Numbered from the stretch's first letter, positions 1 through 9,462 are shown. The stretch: DNA of 64,000 nucleotides from Sporofaciens musculi (GCF_009830285.1 NZ_WUQX01000001.1:1798501-1862500); one strand, 5' to 3'. Notes: generated by a model from the sequence alone, not told the origin. A program made the numbers and translations.

Positions 1-1
1 C

Positions 2-157
2 AGCGCGGTAATCTTAGGCGCAAGAGCGTGGGTAAAGAACGAGGAATTCTGGCCCACAAGGTGGCGGCTTCTGGAAACGATTAAGCTTTCGCTGGATGAG
101 CAGGGAATTGAGATTCCTTACCCACAGTTGACGGTGCATGTGGGAGGAAACCGGTAA
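2..157 (+). CDS. MscS-type mechanosensitive channel, C-terminal end only
   Basis: The window opens inside this gene; 51 codons and the stop remain. The tail (RAWVKNEEFWPTRW, then IEIPYPQLTVHV) matches the end of the cytoplasmic domain of small-conductance mechanosensitive channels, where the IPYPQ-type ending is typical. Such channels sit in the cytoplasmic membrane and release solutes on hypo-osmotic shock. Start, membrane segments and pore helix lie outside the window, so the call rests on a short match recognised from memory. A strong promoter follows immediately, so the next gene is a separate transcription unit. Confidence 0.7.
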   Translation, partial: SAVILGARAWVKNEEFWPTRWRLLETIKLSLDEQGIEIPYPQLTVHVGGNR

Positions 158-203
158 GGTGAATATTTAGTAACAGTATTTGGCATAAAATCACAAAATG
201 TCA

Positions 204-233
204 TTGCCATTCACAATCAAACAATGCTATAAT
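204..233 (+). promoter_or_regulatory. Sigma-A promoter of the DUF5717/DUF5716/TPR operon
   Basis: A -35 box TTGCCA (204-209) and a perfect -10 box TATAAT (228-233) are separated by 18 bases, with a TGn extension in front of the -10. Transcription should begin near 240. That argues against a TTG start at 245 for the next gene, because it would leave no leader. Confidence 0.75.
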
Positions 234-283
234 CTTCTGTAGTATTGTTTACGAATCAGCAACGAAAGAAGCAGGTGTCAGAC

Positions 284-3200
284 TTGAAAAATAAAATCCA
301 GAAATTTTCCAAAGGAGATTTTCAGTTATCACAACCTGATGTCATATTTGATGAGACCAATCTGGTGCTCATTATCGGAGAAGGGGAAGTATATCGGGGG
401 AGTTTTACAATCAGAACGGAAAGTGGGAAGAAGATACGGGGACTGGTGTACTCGTCTTCTTTTCGTGTGCATTTTAAGAATCAGGGGTTTGACGGCAATC
501 CTGCGAAGGTGGAGTTCACCTATGAGGGTAAGGGGCTTCGGCCAGGGCATGTGGAAGAAGGATGGTTTACCGTGGTATGCGGCGGCGGGGAGTATGAGCT
601 GGCGGTCACGGCTATTATCGAGAAGCCTTATGTCATGACCTCCTACGGGAAGGTGCAGAGTACAGATGATTTTCGTAAACTGGCAATTAAGGATTTCTCG
701 GAGGCGGGGCGTTTGTTTCGTGCCAGGGAATTCTACGAGATTTTGAAATATGAGAATGAACGGACATTTTATCTGTATGATAATATGAGAAAATGGTCCC
801 TTGGGGATCAGGCGATGGAGGAGTTTCTGGTTGGCATTAAGCAGAAGGAGTGTATTTTTTTGACCCTTCCCGGTGAAGGGATGTTTTTTGAGGACATCTC
901 AGAGCCCACCAAGGGAACGCTGACCATTGTTAAGAATACCTGGGGATATATGCCGATCCGTATTGAGGCGGAGGGAGAGTTTATTAAGGTACTCCGTCCA
1001 GAGACGAGTACGGACGATTTTGTGGGCAATGCCCATGAGATTGAGTATGTGGTTCGTCCTGACCGTCTGCATGGAGGGCGTAATTTTGGACTGCTTAAGT
1101 TTATTACGCCTTACGAGACTCTTACCTATGAGATTGAGGTGCTGCAGAACCAGGATTACAACGAGAACCACAGGAAGCCGGAGCTTCTCCTTGCCCAGAT
1201 ATTGAAGGAATATATCGGCCTTGTGGCAGGCAGAATCGAGATTGGCAACTGGCTGGAGAGCGCGGTGGAGAAGATGATTTCTCTGCGGAAGCTTAGGCCC
1301 CACAGTGAGCTGTATCAGTTAATGCAGGCTCATGTCTATCTGGTGGGCAGCAAGGTGGAGGAGGCCAAGTGGATTCTTGAGAATTATAATTATAACCGTT
1401 TTGCTATCGGAAAAGACCCTTTAACCAACTGTTATTATCTGTATCTGACCGCACTGGTGAGGGGGAAGGGAATCCACGCTGAGCGTGTGCTGGACGAGGT
1501 GGGTAAGACCTACATGCGGCACCAGGATTCTCTGCTTCTGCTCTATATGCTGATGGATTTGGATACCAGATATAAGACCTCTTATAAGAGGATTGAGCTG
1601 TTAGAGCAGCAGTTCCAGTATGAGATGCATGGGGTGATTTTTTATCTGGAGGCGTATCTGTGCTATCAGGACAGGCCCACACTTCTTAAGAAATTAGGCC
1701 CTTTTGAGATGCAGGTGTTAAATTTTGCGTCCAAATACCGCCTGATGACCAAGGAGCTTGCCCTTTATGTGGCGAATTTTGCCAGTCAGCAGAAGAAATA
1801 CAGCGATAATATATTCCGGATTTTAGAGCGTATTTATAAGATGTATGACGAGCCGATGATTCTGAATACCATCTGTACGCTGCTGATTCGGGGCAATAAG
1901 CTTAAGAAGCGGCATTTTCCCTGGTATAAGAAGGCGGTAGACTCAGAGCTTCGCATTGCACAGCTCTATGAATATTATATGATGACGATTGATGAGGACA
2001 GCTTTAGGGGACCGCTGCCAAAGGTTATCCTTTTGTACTTCATGCATGGCAATTCGCTGAATTATAAAAAGGCAGCCTTTCTCTATGCGAATCTGGTCAC
2101 TTACGAGGAGCAGGCAGGAGAGCTGTATCTGAATTACCGTGAACAGATGGTGGTATTTACCTGGAAGCAGTTGATGCAGCGGCACATTACGGAGTCTCTT
2201 AGGATTCTGTATAAGAGGTTCTGTCAGCCGGAGGAGATGACGGCCGAGAGGATGGAGGCAATGCGGGATATCTGCTATTCCTATTCCATTTCCACGCGGG
2301 TAAAGAATATGAAATGTGTCCTGGTTATTGATAAGGACGGAGAGATTCGCCAGAGAATTCCTTACGATGCTGAGGAGGGGACGGTAATCCGTCTGTATGA
2401 CAAGGAAGCCAGGGTTGTGTGGGAGTCTGTGGAGGGACGCCATTATACGGATTCTATCGTCTATGAGACAAAACGTCTCTTTTATGAGCCAAGGTTTGTG
2501 GAGATGTGCCGTAAATACGCGGCTACAACCGGCGTATGGGAGCAGGAGAATGAAAAAGAACTGCCGACCTTTGAGGGGCTGATGGAAAAAGGGCTTCAGG
2601 CATTTGAAGGAAAAGATATATTCAGGCTTGTGACCAGGCGGATTAAGGAGGAGAACTATGAGGAGGACAGCTTCTTAAGTTATCTGTGCTTAGAGCTGTT
2701 CAAGCGGCAGCATTTTGACAGGGTGACGCTGATGTATCTGGCCAATTTTTACTGTGGTCCTACACGGGAAATGAAATATCTCTGGAAAACCCTGAAGGAA
2801 AACGGGATTCCTGCTTATAAGATTGGTGAGAGAATTATTACTCAGATGCTCTTTTCGGAGAATTTATTCCAGGAAGAGAAGATATTTGAGGATTATTATC
2901 TGTCGGATAATGTCTATTTTCGTCTAAAACAGGCCTATCTTGCCTATGTATCCAGAGAGTACGTGGTTTACGGAAGAGAGCTTGAGGCCAGCGTATTCGA
3001 TATTATTGCAAATGAATGCGATGAGAAGGAGGATTTGTCTGATATATGCAAGATTGCATTGCTTAAATATTTTTCAAACCATGATTATACGGCGGCTCTG
3101 GAGGTGGTGCTTCACCAGGTTCTCAGGGAGATGTGCGAGAAGCAGATTGTTTTCCCGTATTACCTGAAGTATAAGGAGGAGTGGCTTAGAGAGCTGCAGT

Positions 3201-3577
3201 TGTATGACAAGGTGATGATTTCTTATCAGGCGAGGCCGGGCAGTCGTGTGACACTGTACTATAAGATGAAGCACGGCGCCAGAGATGAGCTTGGTTATCA
3301 GAATGAGGTGATGATGCCTGTCTATGAGAATCTGTATGTGCGGCAGTTTGTGCTGTACAGTGACGAGTCGATCAGTTATTATTTCATAGAGACTAAGGGT
3401 AAGGAGGACATTATCACAGAGAAAGAGGTCTTAAAAAACGTGAGGGAGATTAAGGAATCGGGCAAGTACGGCCGTCTGAACAGTATGGCGACTATGGCGC
3501 CTGCGGCGAGACGTAAAGCCATGATGGAGTACGAGGAAGAGGAGATTATGGCCAAGCGTTTGTTTAAGATTCATTAA
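284..3577 (+). CDS. DUF5717-like large protein
   Basis: A protein of about 1,097 residues, recognised from memory as the large DUF5717-type protein of Lachnospiraceae; its function is unknown. No signal peptide or membrane segment is visible, so it is probably cytoplasmic. The N-terminal 250 residues look beta-rich. The middle is helical and Leu/Tyr-rich and reads like degenerate TPR-type repeats. The last ~100 residues turn beta-like again and end in a basic, acidic-repeat tail. I chose the TTG at 284, which has an AGGTG Shine-Dalgarno six bases upstream; the TTG at 245 lies only a few bases from the predicted transcription start. It is followed after 28 bases by its usual partner gene, and the three genes probably form one operon. 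Confidence 0.6.
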   Translation: MKNKIQKFSKGDFQLSQPDVIFDETNLVLIIGEGEVYRGSFTIRTESGKKIRGLVYSSSFRVHFKNQGFDGNPAKVEFTYEGKGLRPGHVEEGWFTVVCGGGEYELAVTAIIEKPYVMTSYGKVQSTDDFRKLAIKDFSEAGRLFRAREFYEILKYENERTFYLYDNMRKWSLGDQAMEEFLVGIKQKECIFLTLPGEGMFFEDISEPTKGTLTIVKNTWGYMPIRIEAEGEFIKVLRPETSTDDFVGNAHEIEYVVRPDRLHGGRNFGLLKFITPYETLTYEIEVLQNQDYNENHRKPELLLAQILKEYIGLVAGRIEIGNWLESAVEKMISLRKLRPHSELYQLMQAHVYLVGSKVEEAKWILENYNYNRFAIGKDPLTNCYYLYLTALVRGKGIHAERVLDEVGKTYMRHQDSLLLLYMLMDLDTRYKTSYKRIELLEQQFQYEMHGVIFYLEAYLCYQDRPTLLKKLGPFEMQVLNFASKYRLMTKELALYVANFASQQKKYSDNIFRILERIYKMYDEPMILNTICTLLIRGNKLKKRHFPWYKKAVDSELRIAQLYEYYMMTIDEDSFRGPLPKVILLYFMHGNSLNYKKAAFLYANLVTYEEQAGELYLNYREQMVVFTWKQLMQRHITESLRILYKRFCQPEEMTAERMEAMRDICYSYSISTRVKNMKCVLVIDKDGEIRQRIPYDAEEGTVIRLYDKEARVVWESVEGRHYTDSIVYETKRLFYEPRFVEMCRKYAATTGVWEQENEKELPTFEGLMEKGLQAFEGKDIFRLVTRRIKEENYEEDSFLSYLCLELFKRQHFDRVTLMYLANFYCGPTREMKYLWKTLKENGIPAYKIGERIITQMLFSENLFQEEKIFEDYYLSDNVYFRLKQAYLAYVSREYVVYGRELEASVFDIIANECDEKEDLSDICKIALLKYFSNHDYTAALEVVLHQVLREMCEKQIVFPYYLKYKEEWLRELQLYDKVMISYQARPGSRVTLYYKMKHGARDELGYQNEVMMPVYENLYVRQFVLYSDESISYYFIETKGKEDIITEKEVLKNVREIKESGKYGRLNSMATMAPAARRKAMMEYEEEEIMAKRLFKIH

Positions 3578-3605
3578 AGATGTCTAAAGAGGGGAGGGGA
3601 TAATT

Positions 3606-4907
3606 ATGAGAAAAGGCGGAATCCTGGGGTATGATTTGAATGAAAAGAATTGTCAGATCAGCTATTATGACGAGACGAAGGAAGAACCGGAGACGATGGG
3701 AGCTGCTGCAGATAATTTTCAGATTCCCCTGATACTGGGATATTACAGGGAACGGTGGGTATTCGGCCTGGAGGCGAAGCGTTTGGCTTCCGTCCAGGAG
3801 GGAACCATGGTGAGTGACCTGTTTGAGAAGGCTGTGAGAAGGGAAAAGGTAAAGATTGGTTCTAAGAAGCGGGATGCAGTCTGGCTGCTTGCGAAGTTTA
3901 TCCGCATGACCCTTGAGGGCTTCGAGGATATCGCTTTTATCACTTTTTCCGTCCCGTTTACGAATATTGATATGTCTAAGATGCTCAAAGGAATCGGGCA
4001 GCGTCTCGGCGTGGCGAAGGAATGTGTCTGTGTCCAGGATTATAAAGAGAGTTTTTGTCAGTATATGTTTTACCAGCCCAAAGAACTGTGGCAGTATGAG
4101 TCTGCGTTGTTTTACTGCGACGCCCAGGAGATTCGGGCGTATATGCTAAGGAGGCTCAATGCGGTGGGTGTGAAGGATCGGGATATGTTCGTCACCGTGG
4201 AGGAGGTGGCCAGTGCGCAGATGAATGAGCTTGCCGCCATCTATACCCTTCTTAACAAGGAGAAGGAGAAGGTAAAGGATAAGGCCAAGGCAGCAGACGA
4301 CCGGTTTAAGAGGTTTATACAGAGTGTGTTTGAGAAGAAGGTGGTTTCTTCGGTATATCTTACGGGAGAGGGGTTTGAGAACAACTGGTATCCTAATTCT
4401 CTGAAGGTGCTGTGCAACGGGAGGAGGGCGTTTATCGGCAATAACCTGTACAGCAAGGGCGCATGTTACACATCTATGAGACGATACCTGGAATATCACG
4501 AAGGGCCGGTGTATCTGGATGATACGAAGATGACTGAGCAGATTTGCCTGCGTATGCGTGTAAACGGACAGGAGGGGTGGTATCCCATTGTGTCCTGGGG
4601 AACTCACTGGTACGAGGCGGACGGTCAATGGGAGGTAATCCTTGAGGATACGTCGGATATTGAGATTCATGTGGAGAGTCTGGCTGGGGAAGAACTTCAG
4701 GTGGAGACAGTATCTTTGGAGGGGCTTCCCAACAGGCGGGATTATTCTCTGCGGGTTCAGATTGAAGTGCTGTTTATGGACGAACGCACCTGCCGGCTTA
4801 TGTTTAAGGACGTGGGGTTTGGCGAGTTTTTTCCATCCACAGGATTTCAAGTGGGGAAGACCATTCATTTAGGAGGCATCAATGGGCAGTTTAATTCTAT
4901 GTCATAG
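3606..4907 (+). CDS. DUF5716-like protein
   Basis: A 433-residue protein that I associate with the DUF5716 family, commonly found beside DUF5717 in Lachnospiraceae. The N-terminus (GILGYDLNEKNCQISYYD) looks like the first strands of an actin-like ATPase fold, and an YLTGEGF segment near residue 250 resembles the phosphate-2 loop of that superfamily. An ASKHA-type fold is therefore an inference, not an established fact. The C-terminal 130 residues are beta-rich. The Shine-Dalgarno AGAGGGGAGGGG precedes the ATG. The stop overlaps the next start by 26 bases, indicating translational coupling. No enzymatic role can be assigned. Confidence 0.6.
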   Translation: MRKGGILGYDLNEKNCQISYYDETKEEPETMGAAADNFQIPLILGYYRERWVFGLEAKRLASVQEGTMVSDLFEKAVRREKVKIGSKKRDAVWLLAKFIRMTLEGFEDIAFITFSVPFTNIDMSKMLKGIGQRLGVAKECVCVQDYKESFCQYMFYQPKELWQYESALFYCDAQEIRAYMLRRLNAVGVKDRDMFVTVEEVASAQMNELAAIYTLLNKEKEKVKDKAKAADDRFKRFIQSVFEKKVVSSVYLTGEGFENNWYPNSLKVLCNGRRAFIGNNLYSKGACYTSMRRYLEYHEGPVYLDDTKMTEQICLRMRVNGQEGWYPIVSWGTHWYEADGQWEVILEDTSDIEIHVESLAGEELQVETVSLEGLPNRRDYSLRVQIEVLFMDERTCRLMFKDVGFGEFFPSTGFQVGKTIHLGGINGQFNSMS

Positions 4908-5652
4908 GAAGCGGGCGAGACAGCCCTACGAGATAGCCAGGATTCATATGCGTATCTACACCATTGAGGAATTGTGTTATTATATCTGCAATAATCTCTA
5001 TCTTATTGACTATACAATGGTGAACAGGCAGTTGTGCAACTGGATTGATAAAGAGCTGGAGCTTCCAAAGCTGGCTGAGCAGCTTCGTGAGGAATTGCGG
5101 CAGAATGGCACCATGGAACAGTTTGTGCTGACTATTCTTCGGGAGTCCACCATCTATGCCACCGGAGATATCAATAAGATACAGGGGATTCTTGAGCACC
5201 TTCAGAATCTTAAGGATGTGGAGAGGATGAAGTATAAGGCGGACAGCCTCCAAAAAAGCGGGGAGTATGAGACGGCGATTCTGGTGTATCAGTCTATTAT
5301 TAACAGGGAGTGGGACAATTCCATCAGTAAGTTGTTCTACGGCAGGGTTTATGCAAGCCTTGGGGCGGCTTACGGGAGGCGTTTTCTCTATGAGGAGGCG
5401 GCCAAGGTGTATCTGGAGGCGTACCGTATCTGCGGTGATATGGAGCTGCTTCGGACGTATCTATACTGCTGCTATAAGGCCCTTCCGGGGGATCAGTATG
5501 TAAAAATGTTGTCGGGAAACTCGGTTTTTCTGAATATGGATTCTGCTATGAAGGAGGAAATCCGTGAGATTCAAAGGGGGATTGATATTGATATACCGGA
5601 GGAGTTATTTGAACAGTGGAGGAAGGAATATCGGCGAATTGATAAAAGTTAG
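4882..5652 (+). CDS. TPR-containing protein, third gene of the DUF5717/5716 operon
   Basis: A 256-residue helical protein. The N-terminus carries a CHKR-like segment followed by IYTIEELCYYICNN, which recurs in Lachnospiraceae homologues as I remember them. From about residue 120 there are TPR-like helix pairs (AILVYQSIINREW; KVYLEAYRIC). The start lies inside the end of the previous gene; the conserved-looking N-terminus supports it. The last helix is charged. It probably scaffolds the two upstream proteins; this is inferred from genome position and repeat type only. Confidence 0.55.
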   Translation: MGSLILCHRKRARQPYEIARIHMRIYTIEELCYYICNNLYLIDYTMVNRQLCNWIDKELELPKLAEQLREELRQNGTMEQFVLTILRESTIYATGDINKIQGILEHLQNLKDVERMKYKADSLQKSGEYETAILVYQSIINREWDNSISKLFYGRVYASLGAAYGRRFLYEEAAKVYLEAYRICGDMELLRTYLYCCYKALPGDQYVKMLSGNSVFLNMDSAMKEEIREIQRGIDIDIPEELFEQWRKEYRRIDKS

Positions 5653-5681
5653 TAGATCAACATAAAAAGGAGGAAAAGGTT

Positions 5682-7115
5682 ATGAGTCATGACAGGTATT
5701 TAAGTCCGCTCTCAGAGCGTTATGCAAGCAAGGAGATGCAGTATGTATTCTCACCTGACAAGAAGTTCAGGACTTGGAGAAGGTTATGGATTGCCCTTGC
5801 AGAGACGGAGAAGGAGTTAGGGCTTCCTATTACGGAGGAGCAGATTGAGGAGTTAAAAAGCCATGCAGAGGACATTAATTATGACGTGGCAAGGGAACGG
5901 GAGAAGCTCGTCCGCCATGATGTTATGTCCCATGTGTATGCATATGGACAGCAGTGTCCAAAGGCAAAGGGCATCATCCATCTGGGGGCAACCTCCTGTT
6001 ATGTGGGGGATAATACGGATGTGATTGTGATGTCAGAGGCTCTTGAGATTGTGAGAAGAAAGCTTCTGAATGTGATTGCCAAGCTTGCGAAGTTTGCAGA
6101 GGAGTATAAGGATTTGCCTACCCTGGCATTTACCCATTTCCAGCCGGCCCAGCCAACGACAGTGGGCAAGAGGGCTACCTTGTGGATACAGGAGTTTGCC
6201 ATGGATTTGGAGGATCTGGAATATGTGAAGAGTACGCTTAAGCTTCTGGGTTCCAAGGGGACTACGGGAACCCAGGCAAGTTTTCTGGAATTGTTTGAGG
6301 GAGACCAGAAGACAATCGATAGGATTGATCCTATGATTGCCGAGAAGATGGGATTTGAAGCCTGCTATCCGGTGTCAGGTCAGACTTATTCGCGCAAGGT
6401 GGATACCAGGGTGTTGAATGTGCTGTCCGGCATTGCGGCCAGCGCCCACAAGTTTTCCAATGATATCCGGCTTCTGCAGCATTTAAAAGAGGTGGAGGAG
6501 CCCTTTGAGAAGACCCAGATTGGTTCTTCGGCTATGGCGTACAAGCGGAACCCCATGCGCAGCGAGCGGATTGCGTCTTTGTCCAGGTATGTGATGATTG
6601 ACGCCTTGAATCCGGCTGTCACGTCTGCAACCCAGTGGTTTGAGCGGACCCTGGACGACTCGGCCAACAAGCGGCTCAGCGTGCCGGAAGGTTTTCTTGC
6701 CATCGATGGGATTCTTGATTTGTGCCTGAATGTGGTGGACGGCCTTGTTGTGTACCCGAAGGTGATTGAGAAACGTCTTATGTCCGAGCTGCCCTTCATG
6801 GCTACGGAGAATATTATGATGGATGCTGTAAAGGCAGGCGGCGACCGCCAGGAGCTTCATGAGCGGATTCGTGAGTTGTCCATGGAGGCAGGACAAAACG
6901 TGAAGGTTAAGGGGCTTGATAACAACCTGCTTGAGTTGATTGCAGAAGATCCGGCGTTTAATCTGACTCTGGAGGAATTAAAAGAGACTATGGACCCCAC
7001 AAAGTACGTGGGACGCGCCCCTGTTCAGGTGGAGGCGTATCTTACAGAGGTGATTCGCCCGCTGCTTAAGAAGAATCAGGACCTGCTGGGGATGGAGGCT
7101 GAAATCAACGTATAA
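5682..7115 (+). CDS. purB: Adenylosuccinate lyase
   Basis: A 477-residue enzyme of the fumarase/aspartase superfamily. It removes fumarate from adenylosuccinate and from SAICAR, acting twice in purine synthesis. The superfamily signature is present as GSSAMAYKRNP at about residues 281-291, with the mobile-loop serines intact. TSCYVGDNTD near residue 104 and THFQPAQPTT near 151 supply further active-site residues, including the conserved histidine. Length is normal. The Shine-Dalgarno AAAAGGAGG lies a few bases upstream of the ATG. It follows the TPR gene by 29 bases and may be co-transcribed with it, although no functional link is obvious. Confidence 0.95.
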   Translation: MSHDRYLSPLSERYASKEMQYVFSPDKKFRTWRRLWIALAETEKELGLPITEEQIEELKSHAEDINYDVAREREKLVRHDVMSHVYAYGQQCPKAKGIIHLGATSCYVGDNTDVIVMSEALEIVRRKLLNVIAKLAKFAEEYKDLPTLAFTHFQPAQPTTVGKRATLWIQEFAMDLEDLEYVKSTLKLLGSKGTTGTQASFLELFEGDQKTIDRIDPMIAEKMGFEACYPVSGQTYSRKVDTRVLNVLSGIAASAHKFSNDIRLLQHLKEVEEPFEKTQIGSSAMAYKRNPMRSERIASLSRYVMIDALNPAVTSATQWFERTLDDSANKRLSVPEGFLAIDGILDLCLNVVDGLVVYPKVIEKRLMSELPFMATENIMMDAVKAGGDRQELHERIRELSMEAGQNVKVKGLDNNLLELIAEDPAFNLTLEELKETMDPTKYVGRAPVQVEAYLTEVIRPLLKKNQDLLGMEAEINV

Positions 7116-7235
7116 CATAGAAGGCTAAAGCTTTTACGGTATGGCATACTCAAGAGAACGCAATCATTCATGTCCTTGGGGATAGAGAGTTGGTTTTCCA
7201 GAGAGAATAGTGCAAGTTTAGAAAGGGAAATGACT

Positions 7236-7634
7236 ATGAGGTATGAATTGACGAAAGATTTAGAGACAGGAAATGCGATAATTGACCAGGAGCATAAGGA
7301 GTTGTTTCGCGCTGTGAACCAGCTTCTGGATTCCTGTCACAAGGGCCAGGGAAGGGCTGCAATGGAGCCTGCAATCAGGTTCCTGACTAATTATGTGGAC
7401 CAGCATTTTACTCATGAGGAGCAGCTTCAGCAGATGGGAGGATACCCAAACAGGGCTCCCCATAAGGTGTTTCATGAGGAATACAAGAAGAAGTTAAAGC
7501 AGATCGTGTCGGGGATTCCGGCAGCGGGACCTTCTGTGGCAGACCTTAGCAGTCTGAATATGCATATTGCCCTCCTTGTGAATCATATCCGCAGCGAGGA
7601 TAAAAAAGTAGGCGCATTTTTGAAACAAAAGTAA
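7236..7634 (+). CDS. Bacteriohemerythrin
   Basis: A 132-residue four-helix di-iron protein that binds oxygen; in anaerobes it is thought to buffer or sense oxygen. All ligand motifs are visible: IIDQEHKELF with His20, the HFTHEE segment near residues 58-63, HKVFH near 78-82, and NHIRSED near the C-terminus. The start is the ATG at 7236, eight bases after GAAAGGG; upstream in-frame codons lack a Shine-Dalgarno site. An intrinsic terminator closes the gene, which sits alone between purB and the glycine block. Confidence 0.88.
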   Translation: MRYELTKDLETGNAIIDQEHKELFRAVNQLLDSCHKGQGRAAMEPAIRFLTNYVDQHFTHEEQLQQMGGYPNRAPHKVFHEEYKKKLKQIVSGIPAAGPSVADLSSLNMHIALLVNHIRSEDKKVGAFLKQK

Positions 7635-7706
7635 AAAGAATATGAAAATAAAATGAAAATTTGGCAAAATGACCAAAAATTTTGGGGTTGAAAATAATGT
7701 CATAAA

Positions 7707-7747
7707 AATAACAGGCGGAAAATCAAGGATTACCGCCTGTTATTTTT
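7707..7747 (+). terminator. Intrinsic terminator after the hemerythrin gene
   Basis: A perfect 12-base inverted repeat (AATAACAGGCGG pairing with CCGCCTGTTATT) around a 14-base loop, ending in a T run at 7743-7747. Confidence 0.85.
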
Positions 7748-7775
7748 GCAGAATTGGACAAGGTAGTACAATATA

Positions 7776-7791
7776 TGTACAAAATAGACAA
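7776..7791 (+). promoter_or_regulatory. Putative operator shared with the grd promoter region
   Basis: TGTACAAAATAGACAA. The same motif with 14 of 16 bases identical lies on the opposite strand at 9393-9408, upstream of the grd operon. It is located about 25 bases before the -35 box of the symporter gene. A common regulator is inferred. Confidence 0.4.
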
Positions 7792-7816
7792 AAAATGTGA
7801 AAAAAATAACAGCATA

Positions 7817-7845
7817 TTGAATAAAACATTTTTTAATGGTATGAT
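7817..7845 (+). promoter_or_regulatory. Promoter of the sodium:amino-acid symporter gene
   Basis: The -35 box TTGAAT (7817-7822) and -10 box TATGAT (7840-7845) are separated by 17 bases, leaving a leader of about 50 bases before the ATG. Confidence 0.6.
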
Positions 7846-7900
7846 AGGAGAGATGAATAACTTATATTCAATTTATCTATGCAAAAGGGGGAATTTGTAA

Positions 7901-9262
7901 ATGGAAGCTATGTTGAATAATATTTTCTCAACATTAGGCAGCTATCTGTCAAACTACATTTTGATCGCAGCGCTTCTTGGCGGCGGCATATGGTTTACAG
8001 TAAGTCTTGGTTTCATTCAGGTTAAGGGTTTTGGCGAAGGAATGAGAAGAACCTTTGGCGGAATGTTCAAGAAGGGTGACAAAGCGGGAGCAGACGGTAT
8101 GTCATCTTTCCAGGCGCTTGCAACAGCTATTGCAGCCCAGGTAGGTACTGGTAACATTGCCGGAGCGGCGACAGCGCTTGCAATCGGTGGTCCCGGAGCT
8201 ATTTTTTGGATGTGGATTGCTGCATTCCTTGGAATGGCAACCATCTACGCTGAGGCAATTATGGCCCAGAAGTACAAACAGGTGGGTGACGACGGTGAAG
8301 TAACCGGAGGACCTGTGTACTATATCCGTGCAGCATTTTCAGGAGCCTTCGGTAAGGTGCTTGCTGGTATCTTCGCTGTTCTGATTACTCTGGCTCTTGG
8401 ATTTATGGGTAATGCTGTACAGTCTAACTCCATCGCAGCAGCATTTAATACTGCATTTGGAGTACCACAGTGGATTATGGGAGCTGTCCTTGCAGTCCTT
8501 GCGTTGTTCGTATTCTTAGGCGGTACAGGACGTATTGCAAAGATTACAGAGCTGATTGTTCCGATTATGGCAGCGTTCTACATACTTGGTTCTTTAGTTG
8601 TAATTATTTTTAACATTAAGGAGATTCCGTATGCGCTCCATGCAATCGTTGTGGGAGCATTTGCACCATCCTCAATCGTCGGCGGCGCTGCAGGAGCAAC
8701 CGTTAAGCTGGCTCTTACTAAGGGTGTTGCACGTGGACTTTTCTCCAATGAAGCTGGTATGGGTTCTACGCCTCACGCACACGCAGTTGCTAAGGTTAAT
8801 CATCCAGTAGAGCAGGGATTTGTAGCGATGATCGGTGTATTTATTGATACCTTCGTTATCCTCAATCTTACTGCACTGGTAATTATTACGACACATTCCA
8901 TTCCGTCAGGGAAGACAGGGGCTGAGCTTAGCCAGTATGCATTTTCTACACTGTATGGAAAGGGAGGAGACATCTTTATTGCAATCTGTATGTTCTTCTT
9001 CGCATTTTCCACGATTCTCGGATGGTATTTCTTTGGTCAGGCAAATATCAAGTATTTGTTCGGCTCAAAAGCGGTTAAGATTTATTCAGTAATCGTTGCC
9101 GTATGCGTATTCCTTGGCTCACTTGCAGAGGTCGAGCTTGTTTGGACGATGCAGGATACTTTCAACTCTTTGATGGTTATCCCGAATATTCTTGCGTTGT
9201 TCGCATTGAGCGGAGTTATTAAGCAGGTGCACAATGACTTTTTCAAGGACCGTAAGAAATAA
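7901..9262 (+). CDS. Sodium:alanine/glycine symporter (AGCS family)
   Basis: A 453-residue integral membrane protein with about eleven hydrophobic segments. The AGCS signature GGPGAIFWMWIAAFLG lies near residues 88-103, following a GTGNIAGAA loop. These transporters import small neutral amino acids with sodium. Its position directly before the glycine-reductase operon makes glycine the likely substrate; family data alone would allow alanine. The Shine-Dalgarno AAAGGGGG precedes the ATG. It has its own promoter and terminator but shares a 16-base motif with the grd promoter region, which suggests co-regulation. Confidence 0.9.
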   Translation: MEAMLNNIFSTLGSYLSNYILIAALLGGGIWFTVSLGFIQVKGFGEGMRRTFGGMFKKGDKAGADGMSSFQALATAIAAQVGTGNIAGAATALAIGGPGAIFWMWIAAFLGMATIYAEAIMAQKYKQVGDDGEVTGGPVYYIRAAFSGAFGKVLAGIFAVLITLALGFMGNAVQSNSIAAAFNTAFGVPQWIMGAVLAVLALFVFLGGTGRIAKITELIVPIMAAFYILGSLVVIIFNIKEIPYALHAIVVGAFAPSSIVGGAAGATVKLALTKGVARGLFSNEAGMGSTPHAHAVAKVNHPVEQGFVAMIGVFIDTFVILNLTALVIITTHSIPSGKTGAELSQYAFSTLYGKGGDIFIAICMFFFAFSTILGWYFFGQANIKYLFGSKAVKIYSVIVAVCVFLGSLAEVELVWTMQDTFNSLMVIPNILALFALSGVIKQVHNDFFKDRKK

Positions 9263-9293
9263 GACATTGGAATAAAATTAAATAAGGAAAAGT

Positions 9294-9332
9294 AACGCCG
9301 TGCAGTAAGAATGTTCTCTGCATGGCGTTTTT
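9294..9332 (+). terminator. Intrinsic terminator of the symporter gene
   Basis: AACGCCGTGCAG (9294-9305) pairs with CTGCATGGCGTT with one wobble pair, and the 3' arm runs into T5. Confidence 0.85.
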
Positions 9333-9369
9333 ATGGAATAAACAGAATATGATTGTAAGATATAAAAAA

Positions 9370-9408
9370 TAGACAATAATCACAGGTAAATATTGTCTAT
9401 AATGTACA
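9370..9408 (+). promoter_or_regulatory. Inverted repeat and putative operator upstream of grd
   Basis: TAGACAATA (9370-9378) and TATTGTCTA (9391-9399) form a perfect nine-base inverted repeat with 12 bases between. The right half overlaps TTGTCTATAATGTACA (9393-9408), the reverse complement of the site before the symporter gene. A further ATTGTCTAT copy lies at 9489-9497, downstream of the grd promoter. This pattern fits a dimeric regulator; no regulator gene is seen nearby. Confidence 0.4.
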
Positions 9409-9433
9409 AATTCAGATATTTTAAATTTAAAGG

Positions 9434-9462
9434 TTGCAAATGTTTTAACAATCGGTTATTAT
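9434..9462 (+). promoter_or_regulatory. Promoter of the glycine reductase operon
   Basis: TTGCAA (9434-9439), a 17-base spacer and TATTAT (9457-9462). Transcription from here would cover the riboswitch with a leader of roughly 330 bases before grdX. Confidence 0.6.

Noticed and set aside
245-283. TTG start at 245 for the DUF5717-like gene
   Set aside because: It lies about five bases from the predicted transcription start and lacks a Shine-Dalgarno site.
899-1303. Long antisense open frames inside the housekeeping genes, e.g. this one
   Set aside because: They mirror the codon bias of the sense gene, lack ribosome sites and have no recognisable domains.
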